64,000 nt of DNA. It comes from Treponema sp. UBA4692. GTDB taxonomy: Bacteria > Spirochaetota > Spirochaetia > Treponematales > Treponemataceae. The notes under the pieces were generated by a model. That model was not told where the DNA came from, ran no database searches, and saw only the letters and a list, made by a program, of their open reading frames with translations. The position numbers were made by a program, and so were the translations under genes. The stretch spans positions 35,500 to 99,499 of the forward strand of contig DHKO01000045.1 in the NCBI GenBank assembly GCA_002404895.1. Direction: 5' to 3'. Every line of letters starts with the position of its first letter. Positions within the stretch are counted from its first letter, which is position 1. Positions 37,076 through 46,607 of this stretch are shown here, in pieces.

Positions 37076-38473
37076 TTATTTTCCGAGCTTCTTGAAGAAA
37101 TTCAGCATGAATGGAACTGCGACCGCAGCAGAAAGCAAGTCGCTTGCAGTTTGCGTAATCTGGACTCCGAAAATCGGCTGCGCGCCAAAAATCTCCACAA
37201 CGTGCGGAAGAATGAAAACCAGCGGAACGAAAAGCCAGCCCTGCCTCATTGATGACAGAACAATCGCGCGTTTTTTTACGCCTGCAACCTGAAAAAGCAT
37301 ATTTGTGCCGAAAATCAGCGAGTGAAACGGAAGAACGCACGCCTGGCATCTCATCGCAAGGGCTGCCACCGAGATTACAGCGGCATCATCGCGGAAAATA
37401 TGCGCAATTCCAGGCGCAAAAACAAAAACGAGAATTCCAAGGACTGTCATTATGACGGTTGTGATTTTAACGAGGAAATTGTACGAGGCGCGGACTCTGC
37501 CGTATTTTTTTGCTCCGAGATTCATTCCGCATACCGGCTGGAAGCCTTGCCCCATTCCAATCGCGACCGACATCAGAAGCTGGAAAATCCGGTTTGTAAT
37601 TGCCATTCCCGCAACTGCCGCATCCGCAGTCTGTGCTGGAGTCATTGAAAAAGCAGTAATAAGCGCGCCGTATTTTGCTGCCTGAATGTTCATAAAAATC
37701 GAAGCGACCGAGGCCATTCCCTGCCTGAAAAGCGACGGAAGCCCTGTTGTAACAATATTGAAATACGATTTTATATCTCGCGCTATATTTTTGAACGCAA
37801 ATTCCGCAGTGCTTTTCTTGAAAACAAAAACCGAAAGCAAAATGAAGAAGCTCGCAACTTGGCTTATGAAAGTCGCGATTGCCGCGCCAGAAATTCCTAT
37901 GTCAAACACGAAAATGAAAAGCGGGTCAAGGAACATATTCAGGACTCCGCCGGCTGCCATTCCGCACATTGAAAAAATCGCTTTTCCCTGAAAGCGGAGC
38001 TGGTTGTTCATAACGAGCGAGGTTACCATAAAAGGACAGGCGAAAATTATGTATCGAGCGTAGTCCATCGCGTAGGGAAGAATTGTGGGCGTTGCGCCAA
38101 GAGAAGTCGCGATTTGCTTGTTGAAAATAGTTCCTAAGACTGAGAAAACCACGCCGGCCGCGAATCCGAAGCAGATTGCGGTTGTGCAGTATTTGCCGGC
38201 TTGTTTTTGGTCATTTGCGCCTAGAGCGCGGCTTGTGATGCTTCCCGACCCCATTCCGATTGTGAAGCCGACAGCCTGAATCAGCGACATAAGCGAGAAG
38301 ATTATTCCGACTGCTCCAGAAGCCGAAGTTCCGAGTTTTGAGACAAAAAAAGTGTCGGCGGTGTTGTAAATCGCCGTAACCATCATTGTGATGATAGTCG
38401 GAATCGCATTTTTTAAGATTAGAGGACCGACAGGCGCGTTGGTCATTTTTGAGACTGTGTTGGATTTTTCCAT
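37076..38473 (-). CDS. MATE-family efflux transporter
   Basis: A 465-residue inner-membrane protein with about 12 hydrophobic segments in two similar halves (PLILKNAIPTIITMMVTAIYNTADTFFVSKLG and GLPSLFRQGMASVASIFMNI). MATE proteins export drugs or metabolites in exchange for H+ or Na+; the substrate is unknown. A TATCAT lies 7 nt before the ATG and there is no ribosome site, so its mRNA may be leaderless. Confidence 0.92.
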   Translation of the reverse strand: MEKSNTVSKMTNAPVGPLILKNAIPTIITMMVTAIYNTADTFFVSKLGTSASGAVGIIFSLMSLIQAVGFTIGMGSGSITSRALGANDQKQAGKYCTTAICFGFAAGVVFSVLGTIFNKQIATSLGATPTILPYAMDYARYIIFACPFMVTSLVMNNQLRFQGKAIFSMCGMAAGGVLNMFLDPLFIFVFDIGISGAAIATFISQVASFFILLSVFVFKKSTAEFAFKNIARDIKSYFNIVTTGLPSLFRQGMASVASIFMNIQAAKYGALITAFSMTPAQTADAAVAGMAITNRIFQLLMSVAIGMGQGFQPVCGMNLGAKKYGRVRASYNFLVKITTVIMTVLGILVFVFAPGIAHIFRDDAAVISVAALAMRCQACVLPFHSLIFGTNMLFQVAGVKKRAIVLSSMRQGWLFVPLVFILPHVVEIFGAQPIFGVQITQTASDLLSAAVAVPFMLNFFKKLGK

Positions 38474-38692
38474 ATTTTAAATGATATGAATTAGCCCGGA
38501 TTTTTCAAGAAAGGACAGAAAAGAAAAAACGAGCTACGCTGGCTTCGCAATGATTTAGTCTTGATAAATCAGCTTTTGCTCGCTTTGACTTGTTTGTATT
38601 GTGTTTTTCAAGAGAATATTGAAATGAATTCTAAAATCGACTTAAAAATGACATTGGATTTTGAAATCTTAGAATCTCGTTTGATTTAAAGT

Positions 38693-38719
38693 AAAAAAAC
38701 TCCAGCGTAAAAACTGGAG
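38693..38719 (-). terminator. Terminator after tRNA-Thr
   Basis: On the minus strand CTCCAG/CTGGAG has an 8-nt loop and is followed by T7. It lies 13 bp past the tRNA. The 38474-38690 gap shows nothing else. Confidence 0.85.
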
Positions 38720-38731
38720 CTTTATATTTCT

Positions 38732-38804
38732 AGCCAACTGTCGGACTTGAACCAACCACCTGCGCGTTACGAGGGCGCTGCTCTACCAGATGAGCTAAGT
38801 TGGC
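38732..38804 (-). tRNA. tRNA-Thr (anticodon CGT)
   Basis: The cloverleaf is complete: acceptor GCCAACT/AGTTGGC, D arm GCTC...GAGC, anticodon loop CTCGTAA, T arm GTTGG-TTCAAGT-CCGAC. The anticodon stem has one C-C mismatch at its top pair (31-39). CCA is not encoded. It reads the codon ACG and lies 46 bp downstream of thrS on the same strand. Confidence 0.95.
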
Positions 38805-38850
38805 AGAAACAGTGCCGATAAAATCAGCACTGCAAAAATTTTCGTATATT

Positions 38851-40605
38851 TTATATTCCAATAAAATGTGTGTCAACCTTGTCTTGAACGTATTTTATGA
38901 AATCTTCAAGTTTCATCGTTTTCTGCTCAAGTTTGCTGTCCGAGCGGAATCTTACAGAAACTGTTTTTTCATTTTCCTCGTTTTCGCCGACAACCAAAAT
39001 GTAAGGAGTTTTGTGTTCCTTTGTAATCATCTTGATTTTTGAGCGCATATTTTCATCTGAAAGATAAGCGTTTGAGCGTATATCCGCAGCGATGAGCGCG
39101 TCATTGACTTCTCTTGCGTAATCGTCAAATTCGTTTTTGACAGGAACAACCGCCGCCTGCTCGAATGCAAGCCAAGTTGGGAAATTTCCGGCGAAGTTTT
39201 CAATCAGAATTCCCAAGAAACGCTCGATTGAGCCTAAAATCGCGCGGTGAAGCATTACAGGATGATGTTTCTGGTTGTCCGCGCCGATGTAAGTTGCATC
39301 GAGACGCTCCGCAGAAGGAAGCTGGAAGTCAACCTGAATTGTTCCGCACTGCCATTCGCGACCAAGGCAGTCAAAAAGCTTGAATTCAAGTTTCGGTCCG
39401 TAGAACGCACCTTCGCCCGGCTGAATTTCGTATTCAAGCCCCGCAGCGTGGCAAGCGTCAGACAAGTCCTTTTCGGCTCTCTGCCAAGTCTCCAAGTCTC
39501 CGACGTGGTCTTCCGGCATTGTGGAGAATTTCACGACAAGCTCATTGAATCCGAAATCGTGATAGACTTTCTTCAAAAGCGAGCAGAATTTTGTAACTTC
39601 TGAGCCAATCTGCTCCTCAGTGCAGAGAATGTGAGCATCGTCCTGAACAAAGCCGCGAACGCGCATGATTCCGTGCAGAGTTCCCGACGGCTCGTTTCTG
39701 ACATCGTGGCCGAATTCTGCAAGGCGAAGCGGCAAATCCTTGTAGGAGCGCATTTTTGACTTGAAGATTTCGAGCGCGCCCGGGCAGTTCATCGGCTTGA
39801 TTGCGAAAACACGTTTTTCAGACTCAGTGATGAACATATTCCGCTGGTAATGTCCCCAGTGTCCAGAGCGTTCCCACAAAGTTCTTGGCATAATCGCAGG
39901 CGTGTTCACTTCCTGATAGCCGTCTCGCTTTACCATTTTGCGCATATAATCCTGAATTGTCGTGTAGATTGTCCAGCCGTTCGGATGCCAGAAAATCTGC
40001 CCCGGGTCTTCCGGCTCAAGATGGAACAAGTCCATTTCAACGCCGAGCTTGCGGTGGTCGCGTTTTTCAGCTTCGGCGAGCATGTTCAGATAGTCTTTCA
40101 AGTCGTTCGGCTTTTCAAAGCAGAGCGCGTAAACGCGTGTGAGCATAGGGCGGTCAGAGTCTCCGCGCCAGTAAGCTCCGGCAAGCTTGTGCAGTTTGAA
40201 AGCCTGTCCATTGATTTCTTTTGTTGATTCAACGTGAGGACCGCGGCACAAGTCTAAATATCCATCCTGCTCGTAAGTTGAAATTGTCGCATCCGCTGGC
40301 AGGTCGTTGATGATTTCGATTTTATAAGGCTCGTCTGCAAAAAGTTTGAGAGCTTCTTCCTTTGAAACTTCTTTTCTGATAAATTTTGCGTCAGAAGCGA
40401 GAATTTTTCTCATTTCCTTTTCAATCGCAGGAAAATCGTCTTCGGTTATTTTATGGTCGGCCGGAAAGTCAAAATCATAATAGAAGCCATTTTCGATTGC
40501 AGGACCGATGGCTATTTTTGTTCCAGGAAAAAGATGTTTGATTGCTTCTGCCATTACATGAGCGCAAGAATGGCGGATTGTCTGTAGCTTTTCATTTTCA
40601 GCCAT
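38851..40605 (-). CDS. thrS: Threonine-tRNA ligase
   Basis: Charges tRNA-Thr. I set the start at the ATG giving [20 protein letters not shown], which has GAGG 8 nt upstream; the frame is open further to 40698. The 584-residue product therefore lacks the usual N-terminal TGS domain and starts with the editing domain ([11 protein letters not shown] and [12 protein letters not shown]). The class II catalytic core follows (INCP-type [15 protein letters not shown] with the zinc Cys, [13 protein letters not shown]) and then the anticodon domain. A tRNA-Thr gene sits immediately downstream. Confidence 0.96.
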   Translation of the reverse strand: MAENEKLQTIRHSCAHVMAEAIKHLFPGTKIAIGPAIENGFYYDFDFPADHKITEDDFPAIEKEMRKILASDAKFIRKEVSKEEALKLFADEPYKIEIINDLPADATISTYEQDGYLDLCRGPHVESTKEINGQAFKLHKLAGAYWRGDSDRPMLTRVYALCFEKPNDLKDYLNMLAEAEKRDHRKLGVEMDLFHLEPEDPGQIFWHPNGWTIYTTIQDYMRKMVKRDGYQEVNTPAIMPRTLWERSGHWGHYQRNMFITESEKRVFAIKPMNCPGALEIFKSKMRSYKDLPLRLAEFGHDVRNEPSGTLHGIMRVRGFVQDDAHILCTEEQIGSEVTKFCSLLKKVYHDFGFNELVVKFSTMPEDHVGDLETWQRAEKDLSDACHAAGLEYEIQPGEGAFYGPKLEFKLFDCLGREWQCGTIQVDFQLPSAERLDATYIGADNQKHHPVMLHRAILGSIERFLGILIENFAGNFPTWLAFEQAAVVPVKNEFDDYAREVNDALIAADIRSNAYLSDENMRSKIKMITKEHKTPYILVVGENEENEKTVSVRFRSDSKLEQKTMKLEDFIKYVQDKVDTHFIGI

Positions 40606-40705
40606 AAAAAATACCTCGATTGCGGCCACAACGGGCGGTCGCATTATTTTATAGTTCCATTTAGGATAATGAGTTTTAAACTTAGATTCAAGAATCACAA
40701 AGATA

Positions 40706-40711
40706 ATTATA
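40706..40711 (-). promoter_or_regulatory. -10 box of thrS
   Basis: On the minus strand TATAAT lies about 100 nt before the thrS ATG, so this gene has a true leader. The leader holds an imperfect GC-rich hairpin (GCGACC.../...GGCCGC, 40621-40643). No T-box motif was recognised. Confidence 0.5.
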
Positions 40712-40873
40712 GTGGAAATATTTCTTGTATATTTTTTATTGCGGAGATTTGATTGGCGGAAAAAGCCTGAATTTCTCTTGATTTTCGTTCGTTTTTTCTT
40801 CCTGAGCCTTGCCTAACATTCGCCTAGAAAAATCTTTCTTTCCTTTTCCTTTAAAAAAGCCGATACTAACAAT

Positions 40874-42283
40874 ATGGAAAATGGTAATGATTTTGCACAG
40901 AAACTGATTTCTCTGGTTGAACAAAAATCTGAATGGTATGACAGCGAGGAGCTTCCGGGACTTCTTGAAAATTTCAGGCTTCTGCACACTTGCGTTAAGA
41001 ATCTTTTTGATTTTCTCGTGAAAAAATCTTTGATTACGCCTGATCCTTACAAGCTCGACAAGAAAATTTCCGACATTGAGCTTCCTGACAGCTCGCAGTT
41101 TATTGAAAGCGAGCGCTCCGTGATTATGGGCCAGCGTTTTTCCGATTACGAAAGCTCTCTCGATTTTCTCTGCAATTATTACAAATTTTCAGTCGCGCAT
41201 ATTACGCTTCCGAACATTAAAAAGCTTGTTGACTTGGCGAACGCGATTCTCTGGAATTCTTTCACTGTAAACAATAATAAAATCAATACGCGGGTTTTGG
41301 CCTCGCTTGTTTTTGAGGCTCGGCAGAACAGCGACGGTCTTTCTGTCAGCATGGTGAACGACAGCCTTGCGAAAGCCGCCGCTTCCCAGAACGCGATTTT
41401 GGAGACTTTAAAAGGATTCACTGATTTTCAGCGGGAACGTTACAAGGCGACTGTAAGAAATATTGTTATGACGGCTCCTGGATATTCAAGTCAAAAGGCG
41501 ATGGAGTCAACAACGGCGGAAATTTCGATGATAAAAAAGAATTTTTCCGCGCTAGGAAAAGTTCCGTTTTACAACGAGCTTGCCGAGGAGATTGCGCTTG
41601 AAGACCAGTCTCCGAACAAGGAGCAGCTTCAGGCGAAAACTCTCCAGAAACTGAACATCGACCTGAAAAGCGAGGCAAAAAAAGAGAAAAAAGTTGACAC
41701 AAAAGCAATGCTCATGCTCTCGATTGCGGTTCTCGGCGCGACATCTTCGCAGTTCGTGCAGATTATGCAGAAAGTTCAGGAAAACCATGATGTTCTTGAA
41801 AGCGAGCATAATTCGTTTGCCGACAAATTGAGGCGGATTTTCAGAAAAGCTTTCGGGCTTCAGGAAAAGCCGGTGATTTACACTGTAACGATTGAAGACC
41901 AGTCAACAGATTCGAAAAGGCACGAGAAAGTCAATTATCAGAATGTTATTACGGAGCTTGCCACAAAAGCGAGACGCTACACTGCAATCTCGCAGAAAAA
42001 TTCTGTCGGATATAGAAAAGTTCTCGCGCTTCCGGAAGACAAAATCCTTGACTTCGTTTCGGCTCAGATTTCCGAGTGCAACCGCCTTCTGATTATTTTG
42101 AACGCGCTTGACGGATTCTTTAAGTCCACGGCGGCTCCTTATGACAAGGCGAAAATCAAGGGCTTGAAAATCGACTTGACGACGCTGAAGAATTCAATCA
42201 TAAAGGCGAATCAGCACCGTGCCGAATACACATCTTATATTGAAGAAGAAGAGCAGATGAGAAAGCTCGGAATCACAGGATAA
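40874..42283 (+). CDS. Conserved-looking cytoplasmic protein of unknown function
   Basis: 469 mostly helical residues with no signal peptide. The middle is basic (SEAKKEKKVDTKAM) followed by one moderately hydrophobic stretch (AMLMLSIAVLGATSSQFV, ~275-295). I do not recognise a family. GATACT lies 6 nt before the ATG, a possible leaderless start. It leads a probable three-gene unit: the peptide-binding protein follows after about 40 nt, then mraY. Confidence 0.7.
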   Translation: MENGNDFAQKLISLVEQKSEWYDSEELPGLLENFRLLHTCVKNLFDFLVKKSLITPDPYKLDKKISDIELPDSSQFIESERSVIMGQRFSDYESSLDFLCNYYKFSVAHITLPNIKKLVDLANAILWNSFTVNNNKINTRVLASLVFEARQNSDGLSVSMVNDSLAKAAASQNAILETLKGFTDFQRERYKATVRNIVMTAPGYSSQKAMESTTAEISMIKKNFSALGKVPFYNELAEEIALEDQSPNKEQLQAKTLQKLNIDLKSEAKKEKKVDTKAMLMLSIAVLGATSSQFVQIMQKVQENHDVLESEHNSFADKLRRIFRKAFGLQEKPVIYTVTIEDQSTDSKRHEKVNYQNVITELATKARRYTAISQKNSVGYRKVLALPEDKILDFVSAQISECNRLLIILNALDGFFKSTAAPYDKAKIKGLKIDLTTLKNSIIKANQHRAEYTSYIEEEEQMRKLGITG

Positions 42284-42320
42284 TTTTCTTTGAAATGCCG
42301 TTTTCGGCTTGCTTTATAAA

Positions 42321-44045
42321 ATGGTGAAAAAAATGAAAAAAAGTTTCTTTGCGTTTTTTTGTGTTTTGATTCTTCTGGGCGGAAATTTTCTTTTTGCCCA
42401 AAATTTTGATGATGATTCTGTCCCGCCTTTTTTGGAGCGGGAAGAGCCTTTTTCTGAAGTTCTGCCGGACGATGAGGCTGACATTGAAAAACTTGAGAAT
42501 GATGCCAAAAATTTCCCTTCTGATTCAGATTCTAATGCTGACAGTTTGTCTAGGATTCAATCTAGTGTTCAGCGGAATCTGAATATTATTGTCTCGCAGT
42601 GGGGCTGGAATCTTGATCCTCAGACTTCAACTTACGCGACCGAGGCTCAGATTCTTTCGGGGCTTTACGAAGGCCTTTTTTCCTATAATCCGAAAACTCT
42701 CGAGCCTGTTCCCGCGATTGCGGAAAGCTATAAGATTTCACGCGACAAAAAACGCTGGACTTTCAAAATCCGTGCGGACGCGAAATTTTCCAACGGCGAG
42801 AAAATCACCGCATATTCAGTAAGAAACAACTGGATTGAGCTTTTGAAAAATCCTGCCGCGTCTTATTCAGCGCTTCTTGACTGCATAAAAAACGCGGAAG
42901 AATTCAGAAATGACAAGGCTTCGGCTGACGACTTGGGAATAAAAGTCCGCGACAATCAGACTTTAGTTGTAACGCTGAAATCTCCGACTGCGCATTTCGC
43001 AAGAATTTTGTGTCATCATGCGTTCGCGCTTTGCAAGACAAATTCCAGTGGGCTTGAATTTAGCGGAGCGTTCAAAATTGCTTCACAAACGGAAAACGAG
43101 CTTGTCCTTGTGAAAAACGAGAATTACTGGGACGCAAAAAATGTTCATCTTCCAGAGATTACGGTTCAGGCTTCAAGCGACATTTCCGAAAATTCGTATG
43201 CGTTCAACACTGGAAAGGCTGACTGGGTTTCTTCAATGTTCGATGCTTCAAAAATCATCAATAAGAATTCAATCCGTCTTACTGCGATTTTTGGAACTGA
43301 ATATCTTTTCTTCGGCTGCAAGAACAAGCCTTGGGACAATCCCGAATTCAGAACCGCGCTTTTGACTGCTGTTCCGTGGAGCAAGCTGAAAACGCTTTCG
43401 CTGATTCCGGCAAGCACATTCATTTATCCTCTTGCCGGTTATCCTGCTGTTGAAGGCTACACAGAGACTTCTGTTGACGACGCGCTTGAAATGATGAACG
43501 ACGCGAGAAAAAACGCCGGTTACGCGGAAAATGAGACAATTCCTCTGATTTTTGGAATTCCTTCAAATTCCGACAGGCTAAAGAAAATCGCTGAAATTTT
43601 AAAAGAAGCGTTCGCGCCGATTGGAGTCGAGCTGAAAATACAGACTACGCCTGAAAACCGCTATGTTGACAGCATCCCGGGCTGGAACGCGGATTTGTTC
43701 TCTTATTCATGGATTGGGGACTTTGCCGACCCGATTGCTTTTCTGGAGCTTTTCCGCGGCGGCTCGACTTTGAATCCTACGCACTGGAACAACGAAAAAT
43801 ACAACAGGCTTCTTGAAGAATCCGCGCTTTCAACGGATAATACAGAACACTACAAACTTTTGGCGGAGGCGGAGCAGCTTCTTCTTGACGAGGGAATGGT
43901 GATTCCGATTTCACATTCGCTTAGCTACCATGCAATCAACTTGGACGAAATAGGCGGCTGGTATGTGAACGCGCTCGACATTCATCCTTTTAAATATCTT
44001 TACATAAAAGATAGCAAGGCTGAGCTTCCGTCAAACATTATCTAA
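42321..44045 (+). CDS. Oligopeptide ABC transporter substrate-binding protein (OppA-like)
   Basis: A 574-residue exported protein of solute-binding family 5. Signal peptide KKSFFAFFCVLILLGGNFLFAQ has no lipobox Cys, so it is probably periplasmic. An acidic Ser-rich linker (~25-80) precedes the binding domain: NIIVSQWGWNLDPQTSTYAT, LYEGLFSYNPKTLEPVPAIAESY, RWTFKIRADAKFSNGEKITA. ATG 42333 is an alternative start with a weak GGTG site. No permease or ATPase genes are nearby, so it either feeds a distant transporter or has another task. Confidence 0.88.
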   Translation: MVKKMKKSFFAFFCVLILLGGNFLFAQNFDDDSVPPFLEREEPFSEVLPDDEADIEKLENDAKNFPSDSDSNADSLSRIQSSVQRNLNIIVSQWGWNLDPQTSTYATEAQILSGLYEGLFSYNPKTLEPVPAIAESYKISRDKKRWTFKIRADAKFSNGEKITAYSVRNNWIELLKNPAASYSALLDCIKNAEEFRNDKASADDLGIKVRDNQTLVVTLKSPTAHFARILCHHAFALCKTNSSGLEFSGAFKIASQTENELVLVKNENYWDAKNVHLPEITVQASSDISENSYAFNTGKADWVSSMFDASKIINKNSIRLTAIFGTEYLFFGCKNKPWDNPEFRTALLTAVPWSKLKTLSLIPASTFIYPLAGYPAVEGYTETSVDDALEMMNDARKNAGYAENETIPLIFGIPSNSDRLKKIAEILKEAFAPIGVELKIQTTPENRYVDSIPGWNADLFSYSWIGDFADPIAFLELFRGGSTLNPTHWNNEKYNRLLEESALSTDNTEHYKLLAEAEQLLLDEGMVIPISHSLSYHAINLDEIGGWYVNALDIHPFKYLYIKDSKAELPSNII

Positions 44046-44059
44046 ATTTGGAGTTTTAA

Positions 44060-45130
44060 ATGATTTTCTATCTTGGCGGCGTGCTTTCAAGATTTTTCGG
44101 GCCTGCGCGTCTTTTGCAGTCTTACACGGTTTTAATTTCGCTCGCGCTTTATGTCGGATTTTTTCTGATTCGCTACACGCTTCCGTATTTTTACAATTTT
44201 CTTCCGCATGACCGGGGACGCGAGTTTGCGCAGAATTCTGAGGCTGCGAAAGGAAAGCCGACCGGAGCCGGCGTTGTCTGGATTTCGGCTTTTGTGGTTA
44301 TCAGCCTGATTTTTGTTCCTATTGACTGGCTGAAATGCTCGATTCTTGTTCTGACTTGGATAATGATGCTCACAGGCTATTTGGACGACCACAGCGTAAG
44401 CAGCTGGGGCGAGTACAGAAAGGCTCTTCTTGACTTGTTCTGCGCGGTCTTGGCTTCTGTTTTGCTTTGCTTCTATCTGATTCACACGGCTGGCGACGGA
44501 AAAATCAGATTCTGGCTTCCGTTTGTCACAAGCGAGGTTGTCGTCTCTCCGATTCTTTTCGTTGTGATTTCAACTGTGATGATTTGGGCTTCAATCAACA
44601 CGACAAACTGCACCGACGGCGTTGACGGATTAAGCTCGACTTTGGTTCTCGTCGCTTTGATTACGCTCGGCGTGATTTTTTATTTTATTCTCGGCCACAA
44701 AGACATTGCCGCTTATTTGCTCGTTCCGCACATTGAAGACGGCGCGGGCTGGGCTGTTATGACATTCGCGCTTGCAGGCGTTCTTATGGGATATTTGTGG
44801 CACAACGCTTTTCCTAGCCACGTTCTGATGGGCGACGCTGGAAGCCGAGCTTTGGGATTTTACATCGGCTTCTGTGTGATGGTTACGCGGAATCCTTTCC
44901 TGATTATCGCGACTTCATCTCTGATTTTTGTGAACGGCGGTCTAGGTCTTGTAAAAGTCGCGCTTTTGAGGTTTTTCCATATTTCAATTTTCAAGAACGT
45001 AAGATTTCCGCTTCACGACCATATGCGGAAAAACCATGGCTGGAGTCCGACTCAGGTTCTGATAAAATTCCTGATAATCCAGATTTTAATCACAGTCGCG
45101 ACTTTGGGCTTGTTCTTCAAAGTTCGCTAA
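44060..45130 (+). CDS. mraY: Phospho-N-acetylmuramoyl-pentapeptide transferase
   Basis: Makes lipid I from UDP-MurNAc-pentapeptide and undecaprenyl phosphate in the inner membrane. 356 residues, about 10 membrane spans. Catalytic and signature motifs are TGYLDDHSVS, NCTDGVDGLSS, SHVLMGDAGSRALGF and PLHDHMRKNHGWSPTQV (usually PxHHHxExxGW). GGAG lies 7 nt before the ATG. It lies outside a mur/division cluster, behind a peptide-binding protein gene 14 nt away. Confidence 0.93.
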   Translation: MIFYLGGVLSRFFGPARLLQSYTVLISLALYVGFFLIRYTLPYFYNFLPHDRGREFAQNSEAAKGKPTGAGVVWISAFVVISLIFVPIDWLKCSILVLTWIMMLTGYLDDHSVSSWGEYRKALLDLFCAVLASVLLCFYLIHTAGDGKIRFWLPFVTSEVVVSPILFVVISTVMIWASINTTNCTDGVDGLSSTLVLVALITLGVIFYFILGHKDIAAYLLVPHIEDGAGWAVMTFALAGVLMGYLWHNAFPSHVLMGDAGSRALGFYIGFCVMVTRNPFLIIATSSLIFVNGGLGLVKVALLRFFHISIFKNVRFPLHDHMRKNHGWSPTQVLIKFLIIQILITVATLGLFFKVR

Positions 45131-45235
45131 GCGATTTTGATTTAAATTTTCTGATGAAGTTGAACGCGTTTTTGCATTTGCTGTGCATTTTTGCGGAACT
45201 TTCAGAGAATTTCGTGATATAGAAAGCCAAAAAAT

Positions 45236-45290
45236 AAAAAATCCGCCATTTTAAATGAACTGAAATTCAATTGAAGCGGCGGATTTTTTT
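45236..45290. terminator. Bidirectional intrinsic terminator
   Basis: AAAAAATCCGCC (45236-45247) pairs with GGCGGATTTTTT (45278-45289), with A and T runs on both flanks. It is shared by the convergent mraY and M20 peptidase genes. Confidence 0.88.
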
Positions 45291-45342
45291 TATCTTTGTC
45301 TAAATAATCTTTGTTCAGAACGATATTTTCTAAACTGGAAGA

Positions 45343-46590
45343 TTATTTTTCCAGAAACAGCGCGGCGAGAGTTACTGCGTCTGCCGCTATGTTTTTTACG
45401 TAGCAATATTCGTTCGGCTGGTGGCAAACTTCATCGAGCGTTGACCAGATTGCGGCGTTGTAGCCAAGACATCTGAATTCCGCTCCTACAGTTCCGCCGC
45501 CGATTCCAATCAGTTTCGCGTCAAATCCGTGCGCAGTTTTTATCGCTTTTGCAAGCTTCTGCACAACTGGAGCGTCCGCTTTTGTGGCTGGAGACTCGCT
45601 CGCCTGCGGCTCTGAAACTTCAATTTTTACTCCGTACTTTTCTTCAACAGCTTTTACTCTGTTCTGAACTTCCTTTCTCACTGTTTCAAGCGAATATTTC
45701 GGAAGAATCCGGCAGTCCATATAGAAAACGTCATCGCCAGGAATAATGTTTACAGTTTCGACATTCGCCTCGGATTTTGTCGGCTGGAAAGTCGAATAAG
45801 GCGGCTCAAAAAGCTCATCCTTGTCGCCGAAGAAATTTTCCAAGTCGTTAAGACGCAAAGCCAAGTCCGCCGCCGCAATATGAGCGTTCTTGCCTTTTTC
45901 TGGCATTGAGCCGTGGCTTTGAAGTCCAATTGTGTGAAGTTTCAGCCAAAGAATGTTTTTTTCAGCGATTTCAATTGTTTCGCCTTTTGAGTCTCCGCCG
46001 TCTGGAATCAGAATCAGGTCTTTTTTGCTGAACAAATCCTGATGCTCGCGGAGAAGATATTTCACGCCGAATTCAGAGCCGAATTCCTCGTCTGCCATAA
46101 AAAGCAGCTTTACCGTGTGCTCCGGGACAATTTTTTCTTTCAGAAACGCGATTGCCGCATAAACCGCGCTTACAAGCCCCTGCTGATTGTCTTCGACACC
46201 GCGTCCGAAAAGCTTGCCGGATTTTTCATCGTAAACGACTTTCCACGGGTCGGTTTCCCAAGTTTTCAAGTCTCCCGGCGGAACAACGTCCATATGCGCC
46301 ATCACCCAGATTGAATAATCGTCGGATTTTCCCGGAATCGTCAAAATCATATTCGGGCGGATTCCTGACGGAACTCTGCTGTCCGGCGCGTCAAAACGCT
46401 GGATCTGGCTTTCCTCAAATCCCGCGTCCAAAAGCCATTTTTTCAGAGCCTCGCATTTTTTGATTTCGCCTTCGCCGCCGCTTTCCGGCGCGATTGCCGG
46501 AATTGAGCTGAGCAAAGTTTCAAGCTCAATCATTCCTTTTTTTGATTCTTCTGACTCGATATTTTTTCTAAGCAAGTTAAAATCAGACAT
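45343..46590 (-). CDS. M20-family metallopeptidase (dipeptidase/deacylase)
   Basis: 415 residues, cytoplasmic. The zinc site is visible: His/Asp in WVMAHMDVVPPGD, bridging Asp in GRGVEDNQQG, Glu-Glu in FMADEEFGSEFG, and a His near the end (EVCHQPNEY). A lid/dimerisation domain lies between (LQSHGSMPEKGKNAH). Probably a Sapep-like dipeptidase; the exact substrate is not readable. GAGG precedes the ATG. galE follows on the opposite side of its start, same strand, 17 nt upstream. Confidence 0.9.
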   Translation of the reverse strand: MSDFNLLRKNIESEESKKGMIELETLLSSIPAIAPESGGEGEIKKCEALKKWLLDAGFEESQIQRFDAPDSRVPSGIRPNMILTIPGKSDDYSIWVMAHMDVVPPGDLKTWETDPWKVVYDEKSGKLFGRGVEDNQQGLVSAVYAAIAFLKEKIVPEHTVKLLFMADEEFGSEFGVKYLLREHQDLFSKKDLILIPDGGDSKGETIEIAEKNILWLKLHTIGLQSHGSMPEKGKNAHIAAADLALRLNDLENFFGDKDELFEPPYSTFQPTKSEANVETVNIIPGDDVFYMDCRILPKYSLETVRKEVQNRVKAVEEKYGVKIEVSEPQASESPATKADAPVVQKLAKAIKTAHGFDAKLIGIGGGTVGAEFRCLGYNAAIWSTLDEVCHQPNEYCYVKNIAADAVTLAALFLEK

Positions 46591-46607
46591 AAAATCCTCG
46601 TTGAAAT

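Noticed and set aside
40606..40735. T-box leader of thrS
   Set aside because: Leader is only about 95 nt and no T-box core sequence was seen; only an imperfect GC-rich hairpin.
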